Under the pieces are notes generated by a model. The model was not told the origin of the DNA, did no database searches, and saw only the letters and a list, made by a program, of their open reading frames with translations. Position numbers and translations under genes: made by a program. 48,684 bases of DNA from IMG/VR virus record IMGVR_UViG_3300015263_001317, positions 1-48,684 of that record. One strand, given 5' to 3'. Positions 1-7,633 of this stretch are shown piece after piece (position 1 is the stretch's first letter; every line of letters begins with the position of its first letter). Origin of the DNA: a virus.

Positions 1-1
1 G

Positions 2-526
2 TACTCCGGCGCCGAGCAAGTTCTCACCCTCCTGGCGAAGCAGATGCCCTCTTTCGCCGCTGAGATCGAGAAGCGGATCGACGCAGACACGGAAATGGGC
101 GGGGAGACCGCCAACAAGGTCCGCGTCTACGTCAAGAATGTCATTGCTCGATTTCAGACCATGTGTACGGACAACGCCCGCAACCAGTACAATTCCAAGC
201 TACGGGCTGAGGGACAAATCCCGCTCCTGAAGGAGCTCGGCGAACAGATGAGGGCACGAGGGGTCAAAGAGGTTGCGGTGGCAGCCAGGAGAGAAGAGGT
301 CGAGGCTGAGCAACGGGCAAAGCACGAGGCCGACATGAAAGAGAAGGCAGAACGCTTCAAACAGGAAGCCGATGCCTCCGATGCTGCCGCAGAGGAAGCG
401 AAGGAAGCCATGGACAAGATCATGGCTGGGAGCAAGGCTCGCGCCGCCGACACGAAGGCCAAAGAGGAGACCAAGGAGGACGCCCCTCCGAATGTCACTC
501 GCAAAAGGGGACGAAAGAAAAAGTAG
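2..526 (+). CDS. Hypothetical helical protein, 5' partial
   Basis: The frame is open from the first bases of the window and no ribosome binding site precedes the first ATG at 44, so the gene probably begins upstream and only its C-terminal part is visible. The visible part is largely helical and charged, with long Glu/Lys/Ala-rich segments that suggest a coiled coil, and a very basic C-terminal tail rich in Lys and Arg. It is followed with no gap by the next gene at 527. I do not recognise a family. Its position next to fibre or baseplate-like genes suggests a virion component, but that is inference only. Confidence 0.6.
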   Translation, partial: YSGAEQVLTLLAKQMPSFAAEIEKRIDADTEMGGETANKVRVYVKNVIARFQTMCTDNARNQYNSKLRAEGQIPLLKELGEQMRARGVKEVAVAARREEVEAEQRAKHEADMKEKAERFKQEADASDAAAEEAKEAMDKIMAGSKARAADTKAKEETKEDAPPNVTRKRGRKKK

Positions 527-1018
527 ATGGGGATCACACCCGACAGGCAGGCTGGACCGCGCGAAGAGGAAGAGGTCCAGTTTGAAGATCGCACCGCCGA
601 CGGAAACCCAACCGTCACAGGTGCTCTGCGCCGATTGGGTGACGCTCTCTTGTTCAGAACCTCCTCCGGAGTCGTCGACCTAACGGCCGGCGGCTCCGGA
701 ATCAGCAAGGGAACCCATGATGCCCTCAGGTCGCTGATTCACTTCATCGACAACGGCCCGGCCGAGGGGTTCGCCTCCGGGGCCTACCGAGAGACTCTGC
801 CAGCAGCAGACCCGTTCCCAACCTCGGTGACTTGGTGGACCAGCAGTGGGAAGACCGACAAGATCGTGGAAAAGCTCATCACGTACACTGGCGCCTTTCC
901 CACGACGATCCAATGGAAGGTCTACGACACGGATGGCTCCACCGTTCTTCTCACGGTGACTGATACAATCTCCTACAGCGGTCCGTTTGAGACGAGCCGG
1001 ACGAGGGCCATCGCATGA
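527..1018 (+). CDS. Putative virion structural protein (tail/baseplate region)
   Basis: 163-residue protein whose ATG follows the upstream stop codon directly. The N-terminal part is polar; the middle contains the segment LIHFIDNGPAEGFASGAY and the C-terminal half is beta-rich (TSVTWWTS, TTIQWKVYDTDGST, TDTISYSG). I associate this kind of segment with tail or fibre-associated proteins of myophages, but this is recall without a search. The gene overlaps the next by four bases (ATGA), so the two are probably translationally coupled. Function is unknown and no catalytic motif is visible. Confidence 0.65.
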   Translation: MGITPDRQAGPREEEEVQFEDRTADGNPTVTGALRRLGDALLFRTSSGVVDLTAGGSGISKGTHDALRSLIHFIDNGPAEGFASGAYRETLPAADPFPTSVTWWTSSGKTDKIVEKLITYTGAFPTTIQWKVYDTDGSTVLLTVTDTISYSGPFETSRTRAIA

Positions 1019-2460
1019 GTGACTCCCCAGCAGTCATCCTTTACGACGCCGCGGGCAACCCGGTGTTGGTCAAGGCAGGCGACACCGTCGTCCCTGCCTC
1101 GCAGTCCTACGTGCCCATCCTCGGTCTCGACGGGACCACGGCACGGCCAATCGCCGTCGACAGTTCGGGCCGCACGAAGATGCAGGCCGATGCTCTTCCC
1201 CTCCCATCGGGTGCCGCCACCGAGACGACCCTGGCCTCCAGGGCGACAGAGGCAACCGTCGCAACCCTGGCCACCGAGACCAAGCTCGAGGCCGTCAGGG
1301 CTCTCCTGGCGACCATCGACGCCGATACCGGAGCCCTGGCGGCTGTTGATTACGCCACGCAAACGACTCTGGCATCGCTGCTCTCAGCCTTCAGTGCGGA
1401 GGACTTTGCGTCAGAGACCACGCTCGCCGCGCTCAAGACCGCATTCGATGCACGAGACCTGGCGACGCAGACCACGCTGGCCGCGTTGCTATCTGCGTTC
1501 AACGCGGAAGATTTTGCCAGCGAGACGACCCTTGCAGCCGCAAAGGCCGTCCTCGACACCATTGATGCTGTGCTCGACTCCATCAAGGATGTCGATGGCA
1601 TCAAGAAGATCACCGACCAGCTTCCAGTAGGTAGCAACCTCATCGGCAAGGTCCAGATTCGGAATCCGGCCAACGACGGGGATCTCGGCGATACATCGAA
1701 CCCGTTCGTAACCGATTCGGTCGGCAACTACACGACATCGGGCAGCATCAATGCCGTCAACGGATTCGTAGAGATCGACACCTACGGCTCAGCAATGATC
1801 ACCGCTGAGCTTACCGGAACCTGGGTTGGAACCGTGGTGGGTGAGTACACCCTTGACGGAACGACCTGGTACAGCCTGGTTGGGTTCCAGATCGGCGGCT
1901 CAGCGGTAGTTACCTCAGCCAGCGGCAACGGAAACTTCCGAGCCAACGTCGCGGGCTTCCTGAAGATGCGCATTCGTGCGTCCGCATGGACCAGTGGTAC
2001 GGTGGACATCGAGCTGCGATCTCATGTCCGCACTCCCGCCATTCCTATCGACGGCAACGGCAACATCGGCGTTCGAGTTGTTGCAACTGCGCCTCCTGCC
2101 GGTGTTGATGCTGTCATCATTTCAGCCGACACGCCTCTCACTACGGGGACCCACGACACAGACTATGTGATTCCAAACGGGGAGACCTTCTACCTTCAGC
2201 AGATCACCGGAGGAAACGAGGACCCGTCGAAGGGTGCGAAGATCGAGGTCCTCTACTACGACGGCACCACAGAGCATCTAGTCTCTCGTGACTACTTCAA
2301 CGGTGCGACCCACTCATCAACCTTCCCGGACGTGAAATTCGCCCGTGATGGAACGGAAATGGTTGGGGATGGATCGACCAAGCTCATCCGGGTTAGACGA
2401 TCCAAGTACGCCGGTTCTGACATCGCCATTGATGGAGTAGTCTTCGGGTACACGCAATGA
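1015..2460 (+). CDS. Putative tail fibre/baseplate protein with TTLA heptad-like repeats
   Basis: 481 residues. Residues 1-65 form a small beta-rich head. Residues 70-190 are a helical repeat region built on an 18-residue unit with the core TTLAxL; two 36-residue copies are nearly identical (residues 112-147 and 148-183). This pattern predicts a trimeric coiled coil or helical shaft. Residues 215-481 are beta-rich (for example GTWVGTVVGEYTLDGTTWY), as in fibre and receptor-binding tips. It overlaps both neighbours by four bases, in an apparent operon of tail-associated genes. No cysteine or enzyme motif stands out. A fibre or baseplate-spike role is likely but inferred from architecture. Confidence 0.7.
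   Translation: MSDSPAVILYDAAGNPVLVKAGDTVVPASQSYVPILGLDGTTARPIAVDSSGRTKMQADALPLPSGAATETTLASRATEATVATLATETKLEAVRALLATIDADTGALAAVDYATQTTLASLLSAFSAEDFASETTLAALKTAFDARDLATQTTLAALLSAFNAEDFASETTLAAAKAVLDTIDAVLDSIKDVDGIKKITDQLPVGSNLIGKVQIRNPANDGDLGDTSNPFVTDSVGNYTTSGSINAVNGFVEIDTYGSAMITAELTGTWVGTVVGEYTLDGTTWYSLVGFQIGGSAVVTSASGNGNFRANVAGFLKMRIRASAWTSGTVDIELRSHVRTPAIPIDGNGNIGVRVVATAPPAGVDAVIISADTPLTTGTHDTDYVIPNGETFYLQQITGGNEDPSKGAKIEVLYYDGTTEHLVSRDYFNGATHSSTFPDVKFARDGTEMVGDGSTKLIRVRRSKYAGSDIAIDGVVFGYTQ
1348..1563 (+). repeat. Tandem 108-bp coding repeat, two copies
   Basis: Two adjacent 108-base units (1348-1455 and 1456-1563) encode the 36-residue shaft repeats of the fibre-like protein. Each unit contains two 18-residue TTLA half-repeats. 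The bases differ mostly at third codon positions, so the duplication is maintained at protein level. Such arrays commonly change copy number between related phages, altering shaft length. Confidence 0.7.
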
Positions 2461-3545
2461 GAGTCCTCTACATCAAATACTCCCTCTGGAAACAGGTTGC
2501 GCAGAACAACTCGCTTGCGGTCTACGACAAGCAGGTCATTGAGAATACCTACAAGGCTTGGGCAGGTGACCGCGACCTCGTGTATCACACCGACGTCCGC
2601 CCCACGGATGCCAGTGACTACACGACGACCTTCCCAACAAGGACCACCGTCGAGGATGAAGACGAAGCGATTGCCCTCATCGTCAATCTCAAGGCGCTGC
2701 TTACTCCTGTCGATACGAAGGGACGAGCCTACTCGGTTCCCTGGGTCACTGAAGGATCTCGAACTACGAAAATCTCTCACCGCTGGAATGACCCGACCAC
2801 CTGGATTGGACAGGCGACCCAGAAGACCAATCAGTCCTGCTCCGCAAATACGGCTGGCCAGGAATACGCCATGCCGGACCAGAACATCATCGATGTCTAC
2901 CATGGCAAGCTCTGGGAAGAGGAGGACCTCGATCCTTCGCATCGGGTTTCGGTCGAAATCGACACCGGCGGTGGATGGACTGCCGTCACCGAGAAGGACC
3001 CGCACAGTGGCGTCGGCGACTACACGGTTGACTACGCCGCAGGCACCATCACGTTCAACCCCACCATTGATGCTGGAGCCAGCGTGCGTGCAAGCTACTA
3101 CTGCGCCGGCGGGAGCCAGTACATCCTTGCTCCAGACGCAGGGAAGCGTTTGCTCATCAAATCGGCCGAGGTGCAATTCTCCTCGGACGTAGAGCAGGCA
3201 GACACGGTCATCTTCGAGACGTTCGGATACGTGGACGTCTTTGCTCCTCAGCTCATGCCAGGCATTCCGAGCGGGACAAAGATTCCTATCAAGAAGACGG
3301 TCTACAAGACCCTGCACCAGTTCATTGACGAGTCGAACGGAAGCTACCCACAGATCCCTGCCATTGGAGGGTCAAGCTGGCGTGGCGTCCAGCATCCAAT
3401 CACGGTCTTTCCGTGGAACTATGCGGCAGCCCTTCCCCTGTCATCGGCCGCAGGCATGGAGGTTCGCATCTACTGCGAGCATGACATTCCGTTTGCCGGC
3501 AGCTACGCAACCGCAACCTTCTACTGCTTGAGCGAGGACGAATAG
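2457..3545 (+). CDS. Putative tail/baseplate structural protein
   Basis: 362 residues, overlapping the preceding gene by four bases. The sequence is rich in Tyr, Trp, Thr and Val and is predicted beta-rich throughout, with segments such as VSVEIDTGGGWTAVTEKD and YTVDYAAGTITFNP that resemble an immunoglobulin-like or fibronectin-like module around residues 150-215. The C-terminal region (VEQADTVIFETFGYVDVFAP onward) looks like a carbohydrate-binding or hub domain. There is no signal peptide and no obvious catalytic triad. Location after the fibre-like gene suggests a fibre, adaptor or baseplate role. Confidence 0.65.
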   Translation: MRVLYIKYSLWKQVAQNNSLAVYDKQVIENTYKAWAGDRDLVYHTDVRPTDASDYTTTFPTRTTVEDEDEAIALIVNLKALLTPVDTKGRAYSVPWVTEGSRTTKISHRWNDPTTWIGQATQKTNQSCSANTAGQEYAMPDQNIIDVYHGKLWEEEDLDPSHRVSVEIDTGGGWTAVTEKDPHSGVGDYTVDYAAGTITFNPTIDAGASVRASYYCAGGSQYILAPDAGKRLLIKSAEVQFSSDVEQADTVIFETFGYVDVFAPQLMPGIPSGTKIPIKKTVYKTLHQFIDESNGSYPQIPAIGGSSWRGVQHPITVFPWNYAAALPLSSAAGMEVRIYCEHDIPFAGSYATATFYCLSEDE

Positions 3546-3761
3546 ATGGACTGGAAGACAGCAACCAAGTGGTTGATGATCGGCGTGATCATCATCATCG
3601 CCGTCTACGACATCGCCGCCCTGGCGATCGGCGGCAGGGATGCGACCATCTCTCACGTCATCGGCATCGAAGGGTCATTCGACTCCCCGCTCATCCCATT
3701 CGCAGTCGGGTTTGTCATGGGGCACCTATTCTGGCCCCAAAAGCGGTCTCTTCGATCCTAG
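3546..3761 (+). CDS. Small two-segment membrane protein, possible holin
   Basis: 71 residues; the ATG directly follows the upstream stop. Two hydrophobic segments are visible, about residues 9-28 (WLMIGVIIIIAVYDIAALAI) and 48-64 (PLIPFAVGFVMGHLFWP), with a short polar loop containing GGRDATIS and a basic C-terminus. Size, two transmembrane helices and a charged tail fit a class II-like holin. The endolysin is far away at 35558 and no spanin pair is adjacent, so a virion or membrane role other than lysis is equally possible. It overlaps the convergent minus-strand gene by four bases. Confidence 0.6.
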   Translation: MDWKTATKWLMIGVIIIIAVYDIAALAIGGRDATISHVIGIEGSFDSPLIPFAVGFVMGHLFWPQKRSLRS

Positions 3762-4258
3762 CGATCGCCAACTCCGGCTGAACCGGAGAAGCGGTCTCTG
3801 AGCATCTGTAGGACCGATCCGTAGAGCGCGCCGCGAGTAGCCTGGCCACCGAGCTCGGCGTGGGTCATCAGGGGCTCAAGGCCTGCTTTCGCCTTTGGAA
3901 CGTTGGGCCCGATGGCAGGCCCAGCCTGGAGCTGCTTCTGCAAGAGTGACTTTTGCCTCTTGGAACTCGTCGACTTTAGGGCCTTGATGACCGAACGATT
4001 GTGCAGGCCACGCGAAACGGCCTTGGTAGCCAAGGCTGCCGCGGGAGTTGCCAGGGCACCGAGGATTGTTGCAGCAAGGTAGTCGCGGCTTACCGGCCGC
4101 CCCTTGCCCCTGAGCGCATCGATGATTCCCTGTCCCTCGTCTCCGGCAGCGCCGCTACTTCTTGCGTCGCGCAGGGCTTTGCGCATCTGCCGCTCGAAGT
4201 CGTCTGCGGCGCCTAGTTTTTCGAGCTCGTCGGCGAACCCGTTGAGGAGAGGACCCAT
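3758..4258 (-). CDS. FADEL-tagged small protein on the minus strand
   Basis: 166 residues. It begins with MGPLLNGFADELEKLG, the shared N-terminal peptide also found at 6540, 9625, 11541, 19901 and 25035. After the tag come a basic helical segment, a hydrophobic helix (residues about 60-82, LAATILGALATPAAALATKA), and a basic region. This plan of tag, Ala/Gly-rich hydrophobic helix and basic tail matches the plus-strand tagged proteins. It lies antisense in the structural module with two other minus genes. No Shine-Dalgarno sequence is obvious upstream. It is probably a virion-associated internal protein, inferred from the tag. Confidence 0.7.
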   Translation of the reverse strand: MGPLLNGFADELEKLGAADDFERQMRKALRDARSSGAAGDEGQGIIDALRGKGRPVSRDYLAATILGALATPAAALATKAVSRGLHNRSVIKALKSTSSKRQKSLLQKQLQAGPAIGPNVPKAKAGLEPLMTHAELGGQATRGALYGSVLQMLRDRFSGSAGVGDR

Positions 4259-4304
4259 GGGCTCAGTCTACTTGATAGCTAAGAAGAGTCGCAATCTCGG
4301 GATA

Positions 4305-4332
4305 GGGGCACCACCGAAGCGGTGCCCCTTTT
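4305..4332 (+). terminator. Intrinsic terminator-like hairpin
   Basis: GGGGCACC (4305-4312) pairs perfectly with GGTGCCCC (4321-4328) around an 8-base loop and is followed by TTTT on the plus strand. It lies between two minus-strand genes, so it could stop plus-strand transcripts running through 3546-3761, or stabilise the minus-strand leader of the tagged gene at 4258. The short T-run makes it moderate at best. Confidence 0.5.
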
Positions 4333-4333
4333 G

Positions 4334-4771
4334 TTACCGAGCATAGAGCATCGGAATCGCCATCTCATTGATCTGAGACAGCAGAGACTCCGCAAACGCC
4401 CTCGCCTCATCGCCTTTCGCCCGAGCTCGCCCGAGCTGCTCGTCTGCATCCCTCCGGGCGGCTGGGCCAGCGAGCTCCTCTCCCATTCGAGCCGCAATTC
4501 TCGACTCTGCCATGTGGAACGCTGCCTTTTTGATGTAACCCTCTGCCGCCTTGAGGGCCTCAAGGGCTCCCCGCTCAGACCCCCTGGCAAGCTCCAGCTT
4601 TGCTTTCGACTTCACGATCCAAAGACCATCGGCATCAACGATGCCGGCAGCCAGCGCATCATCGAATATGCGCCACTTGCTAGCGACTTCCTCGAGCTTG
4701 GCGGATGTGGTGTCCACCAACAGCTTTGCGGCGAGGAAGAATTCCTTCGCCCTGACCATCGACTCTTCCAT
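4334..4771 (-). CDS. Hypothetical helical protein
   Basis: 145 residues, almost entirely alpha-helical and Ala/Glu/Arg-rich, with no cysteine and no transmembrane segment. AAAGGAGG lies just upstream of the ATG on the minus strand, so the start is well supported. The octamer GGCATAAG lies about 25 bases upstream of the start, a motif repeated upstream of three other minus-strand genes. It sits between the tagged gene at 4258 and the zinc-motif gene at 5485. Function is not recognisable; a helical bundle or coiled-coil structural role is plausible. Confidence 0.65.
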   Translation of the reverse strand: MEESMVRAKEFFLAAKLLVDTTSAKLEEVASKWRIFDDALAAGIVDADGLWIVKSKAKLELARGSERGALEALKAAEGYIKKAAFHMAESRIAARMGEELAGPAARRDADEQLGRARAKGDEARAFAESLLSQINEMAIPMLYAR

Positions 4772-4807
4772 AGAAACCTCCTTTGTTCCTATGGTTCTTA
4801 TGCCTGA

Positions 4808-5485
4808 TCAGGAGGGGAGCGCGACGATCTTCATTTCGACTGGAGCACCAACGCCACCCCTTCCATCGGGGCCCTGCTCGAGCAAGGTGAGGAGCTCGAG
4901 GATTCCCTCGTCGAGCCTCTCTGCGTCTTTGAACTTAGCACCAAATGCGACCATGTTCTCATCCATGAAGAACGGGTCTCCGTGTCTGGATGGATTGAGT
5001 CTCACCGGCTCCGAAAGATGCCAGCGCCGATGCTGCTTCTCTCCGCCCCAGTACTCGAGCAAGCCGTAGATAGGGCCAACGGGAACGTCATCGACGAGGC
5101 GAACCTTCCCATCGTCGAGGTCGTATCCCATCGCAGTGAACTTGTCGACGCTTCCTGGATCTCGGCCGTCCAGCAGCGCTGCGTGATAGAGTGCCCCTCC
5201 TTGCGGGACGATGTCCTTGTCGAAGGCGAGGTGAACAATTGTCGAGACGGGGCCGCCCCTCAAGACGGGCCTGAGATCTTCTGCGACTCGAAGCCCCAGC
5301 TCCGTAACCCCTGGAGGTCTGGCGGCCGCCAACCGAACGCTCTCCATGATTTCCTTCCAAATCTTCGTCTGGTCGTAATCCTTCTGGACAGAGACTGCCG
5401 GTTTTGTTGACCTTGCTGAGACCGGGGTCTTATCCACCGCAAGATACGCCGAAAGGTCCTCTCCACAATGCGGGCAGAATTTCAT
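4808..5485 (-). CDS. Hypothetical protein with N-terminal CPHCG motif
   Basis: 225 residues; the start is supported by AGGAG 8 bases upstream (minus strand). It opens with MKFCPHCGED, a CxxC knuckle typical of short zinc ribbons, but a second cysteine pair is absent, so zinc binding would need other ligands or a partner. The remainder is mixed alpha/beta without a recognised motif. It is the first gene of the three-gene minus-strand block and diverges from the plus-strand gene at 5575, sharing an 89-base intergenic region. Confidence 0.65.
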   Translation of the reverse strand: MKFCPHCGEDLSAYLAVDKTPVSARSTKPAVSVQKDYDQTKIWKEIMESVRLAAARPPGVTELGLRVAEDLRPVLRGGPVSTIVHLAFDKDIVPQGGALYHAALLDGRDPGSVDKFTAMGYDLDDGKVRLVDDVPVGPIYGLLEYWGGEKQHRRWHLSEPVRLNPSRHGDPFFMDENMVAFGAKFKDAERLDEGILELLTLLEQGPDGRGGVGAPVEMKIVALPS

Positions 5486-5517
5486 GGTGCTTCTCCTATT
5501 GCCGTATTTACGGTTGC

Positions 5518-5544
5518 TTGACCGGGTTCGCGATAGCTTATACT
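5518..5544 (+). promoter_or_regulatory. Sigma70-like promoter, divergent intergenic region
   Basis: TTGACC (5518-5523) and TATACT (5539-5544) are separated by 15 bases, in the only sizeable gap between divergent genes in this area. An alternative upstream hexamer TTGCTT would give a spacer of 19. The placement, about 30 bases ahead of the start at 5575, supports a promoter for the plus-strand operon of internal-protein candidates. Confidence 0.45.
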
Positions 5545-5574
5545 TTCAAGTGCATCCTGCACAGCGAGGTTCCA

Positions 5575-6543
5575 ATGAGCGTAGGCCACTTCCAGTACCT
5601 TTTCGAGGGTAGCAGCCAGACGAAAGTCGCATCTTCCGATCGTCTTGAGCTGCTAGCGAAAACAGCAGCCAAGCGGTACCTCCAAGAGGGGGTCAACCTG
5701 AACGAAACGATTCGGAAGGTTGCCCAGGAAAATGAGCTGAACGCCAACCAGATCGAGCGCGTTTGCGAAATGGCAAACATCGCCACCCACCAAGGGCTCT
5801 GGAGCAAGACCGCGCAGAAAGAAAGCATCGCCTTTCCTCTCGCCGACTCGAAGACAATCGTGAGCGTGGTGAAGCCGAGTGCTGACGCAGAAGCCCCCGG
5901 CTCAGCTTGCAGCGGATGCAGCGGAGGCCCATGCACCTGCAACGTGCGTCCCATCTCATCCGACTATGCGGGTCCGCCGACGGGTCTGCCATCCTCTGGC
6001 CCATCCCTCATGGGACTCATGGGTGTCGATCCGGCCCAGGTCCACAACGGACTCAGCGAGGAACCGGAGCGCAAGAAGATCATCATCGTTCTTCAGAAGA
6101 AGGCACACGAGCGCAAGCTCCTCCAAGACAGCCTCACGGTCGAAGGGATGCGCCTCGAGTCCCTCGAGAAACGAGCCTTCGAAGCGGTGAAGCAGACGGT
6201 CCTTGGCGGGGCGACTTTCCGACAGGTCTACGAGGCCTGTGCCGGAGCCGGGCTCAGCAAGGTTGCCGAGAAGTACCTCCCCGCCTTCGAGGAGCGGCTC
6301 ATCGCTGACACGCATGGCGAGACGAGGCGGCGCCTCGAAAAGACCGCCATCGGCAAGGCCCCGGAAGAGCTCATCAGCGACGAGCTCGGAAACCTGTCGA
6401 TCATCAACGGGGCTCACCCGGTCCTCATCTCACTCGACACCGTCAACAGGAAGACCGGCGAAATCAAGAATGGCCTCCATAACCTCCTGCGCATCGACGA
6501 CGAGGTGAAGACCTACACCCAAAGGCTTCGTGAGCTGACATGA
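5575..6543 (+). CDS. Hypothetical virion-module protein with central cysteine cluster
   Basis: 322 residues from the ATG at 5575, chosen because the upstream part of the frame overlaps the promoter region and the divergent gene and looks non-coding. An N-terminal helical segment contains TKVASSDRLELLAKTAAK. Residues about 107-118 hold a dense cysteine cluster (CSGCSGGPCTC), unusual for a phage structural protein and suited to metal binding or disulphides. The C-terminal half is helical. It overlaps the tagged gene at 6540 by four bases and starts the operon of small internal-protein candidates. Function unknown. Confidence 0.7.
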   Translation: MSVGHFQYLFEGSSQTKVASSDRLELLAKTAAKRYLQEGVNLNETIRKVAQENELNANQIERVCEMANIATHQGLWSKTAQKESIAFPLADSKTIVSVVKPSADAEAPGSACSGCSGGPCTCNVRPISSDYAGPPTGLPSSGPSLMGLMGVDPAQVHNGLSEEPERKKIIIVLQKKAHERKLLQDSLTVEGMRLESLEKRAFEAVKQTVLGGATFRQVYEACAGAGLSKVAEKYLPAFEERLIADTHGETRRRLEKTAIGKAPEELISDELGNLSIINGAHPVLISLDTVNRKTGEIKNGLHNLLRIDDEVKTYTQRLRELT

Positions 6544-6956
6544 ATCACTTCATGGCAGGATTCGCCGATGAGCTCACCAAAGAAGCTGGGCTCATCACAG
6601 GGGCCGGCAAGGCCGTACTTGGGGCCGGCAAGCGTCTCGTCACCAAAAGCAAGGCTGGCGGCGGAAGAGAGTTTGCCCCTGGCCGCGCAATGACTGCGCT
6701 CATGGTTGCGCCCATCCTTGCCGGCACAGCCATTGCCGCCAAGGGCGGATACGAGTCCGGCCTTCAGGGTGGGGAGCGCGGCCGATACCTTCAGGCGACT
6801 CGCGACAATCCCGGAGAGGCCGCGTTCACCAACTACCACCGCTACTTCAAGCACAAGGCCAGCCCGAAGGCCATCGAGCGGATGTCTGAGTTCCACTCGC
6901 CCGGACGCTTCTCGAGCTACGGGTCTCGCCCCAAGACGAAACAGAACAAGGGATAG
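6540..6956 (+). CDS. FADEL-tagged small protein
   Basis: 138 residues beginning MNHFMAGFADELTKEAG, a member of the shared N-terminal tag family. After the tag come a basic region, a hydrophobic helix (AMTALMVAPILAGTAIAAKG, about residues 49-68), then GYESGLQGGERGRYLQ. The same order of tag, glycine-rich hydrophobic helix and GYxSG occurs in the product starting at 9625, so the two are probably paralogues. The ATGA overlap with the upstream gene indicates coupled translation. A packaged, possibly membrane-active internal protein is inferred. Confidence 0.75.
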   Translation: MNHFMAGFADELTKEAGLITGAGKAVLGAGKRLVTKSKAGGGREFAPGRAMTALMVAPILAGTAIAAKGGYESGLQGGERGRYLQATRDNPGEAAFTNYHRYFKHKASPKAIERMSEFHSPGRFSSYGSRPKTKQNKG

Positions 6957-6958
6957 CC

Positions 6959-7630
6959 ATGGACTCCGTTACACTCACAGCTCGCTGCTACAAGGAAGGC
7001 CTGCTCTCAAAAGAGGCGGCCCAGGAAGTCCTCGCTGTCCGCGAACGCCTCATCAAGGAAGCGATCGCTCGCAAGGTAGCGAGCCGGTTCGGAGCCGCTG
7101 GCAAAGCGATCGGCGAGGGCGAGGGATTCCTAGCCAGACTCAAGGGAAGCCTTGGTATGGGCGGGGCCGTCAAGAAAACAAAGTCGGGTGACTCGTCTGC
7201 GCTCGAATGGCCCCATGTCGTCGGCAACCTCGTCAAGCTCCTCGGCGCCGGCGCTGCGCTCCAGGCCGGATCGGCCGGCGTCCACGGGCTCCTGGTCCAT
7301 CGCAAAGATCAGCAGCTCAAGGGTCAAATCGAAGACTCCTACGGCAAGATGATGAAGGAGTACCCGAAGCTCCAAGAGATGGACAAGGGAAAGGTCACGC
7401 GACACTTCGGCGTCCTTGCTCGCTATGCCCCATCCCTTGCGGCAGACCCGATGGTCGCCGGCTCCTGGGTCCAGTCAACGGCTCAGATGGGATACATCGA
7501 CACCGATGCCATCAAGCGCCTCTCCGACACCCAGACTGCCATCGATCGCGCACACGAAGAACGCTCCCTTCTCCAGCCAGGCCAGTTCGGCAAAGGAATG
7601 CAGATCGCTCAGACGGCAATGGGTGGATAG
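6959..7630 (+). CDS. Hypothetical virion-module protein
   Basis: 223 residues, starting two bases after the upstream stop. The N-terminal 40 residues are an amphipathic helix (GLLSKEAAQEVLAVRERLIK). A hydrophobic stretch follows at about residues 84-105 (VGNLVKLLGAGAALQAGSAG). The C-terminal region contains HFGVLARYAPSLAADPMVAG, which I have the impression recurs in proteins of the head or internal-protein region of other large phages, though I cannot verify this here. It sits between a tagged protein and the first metallopeptidase, so it may be part of the same packaged set. Confidence 0.65.
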   Translation: MDSVTLTARCYKEGLLSKEAAQEVLAVRERLIKEAIARKVASRFGAAGKAIGEGEGFLARLKGSLGMGGAVKKTKSGDSSALEWPHVVGNLVKLLGAGAALQAGSAGVHGLLVHRKDQQLKGQIEDSYGKMMKEYPKLQEMDKGKVTRHFGVLARYAPSLAADPMVAGSWVQSTAQMGYIDTDAIKRLSDTQTAIDRAHEERSLLQPGQFGKGMQIAQTAMGG

Positions 7631-7633
7631 TCA

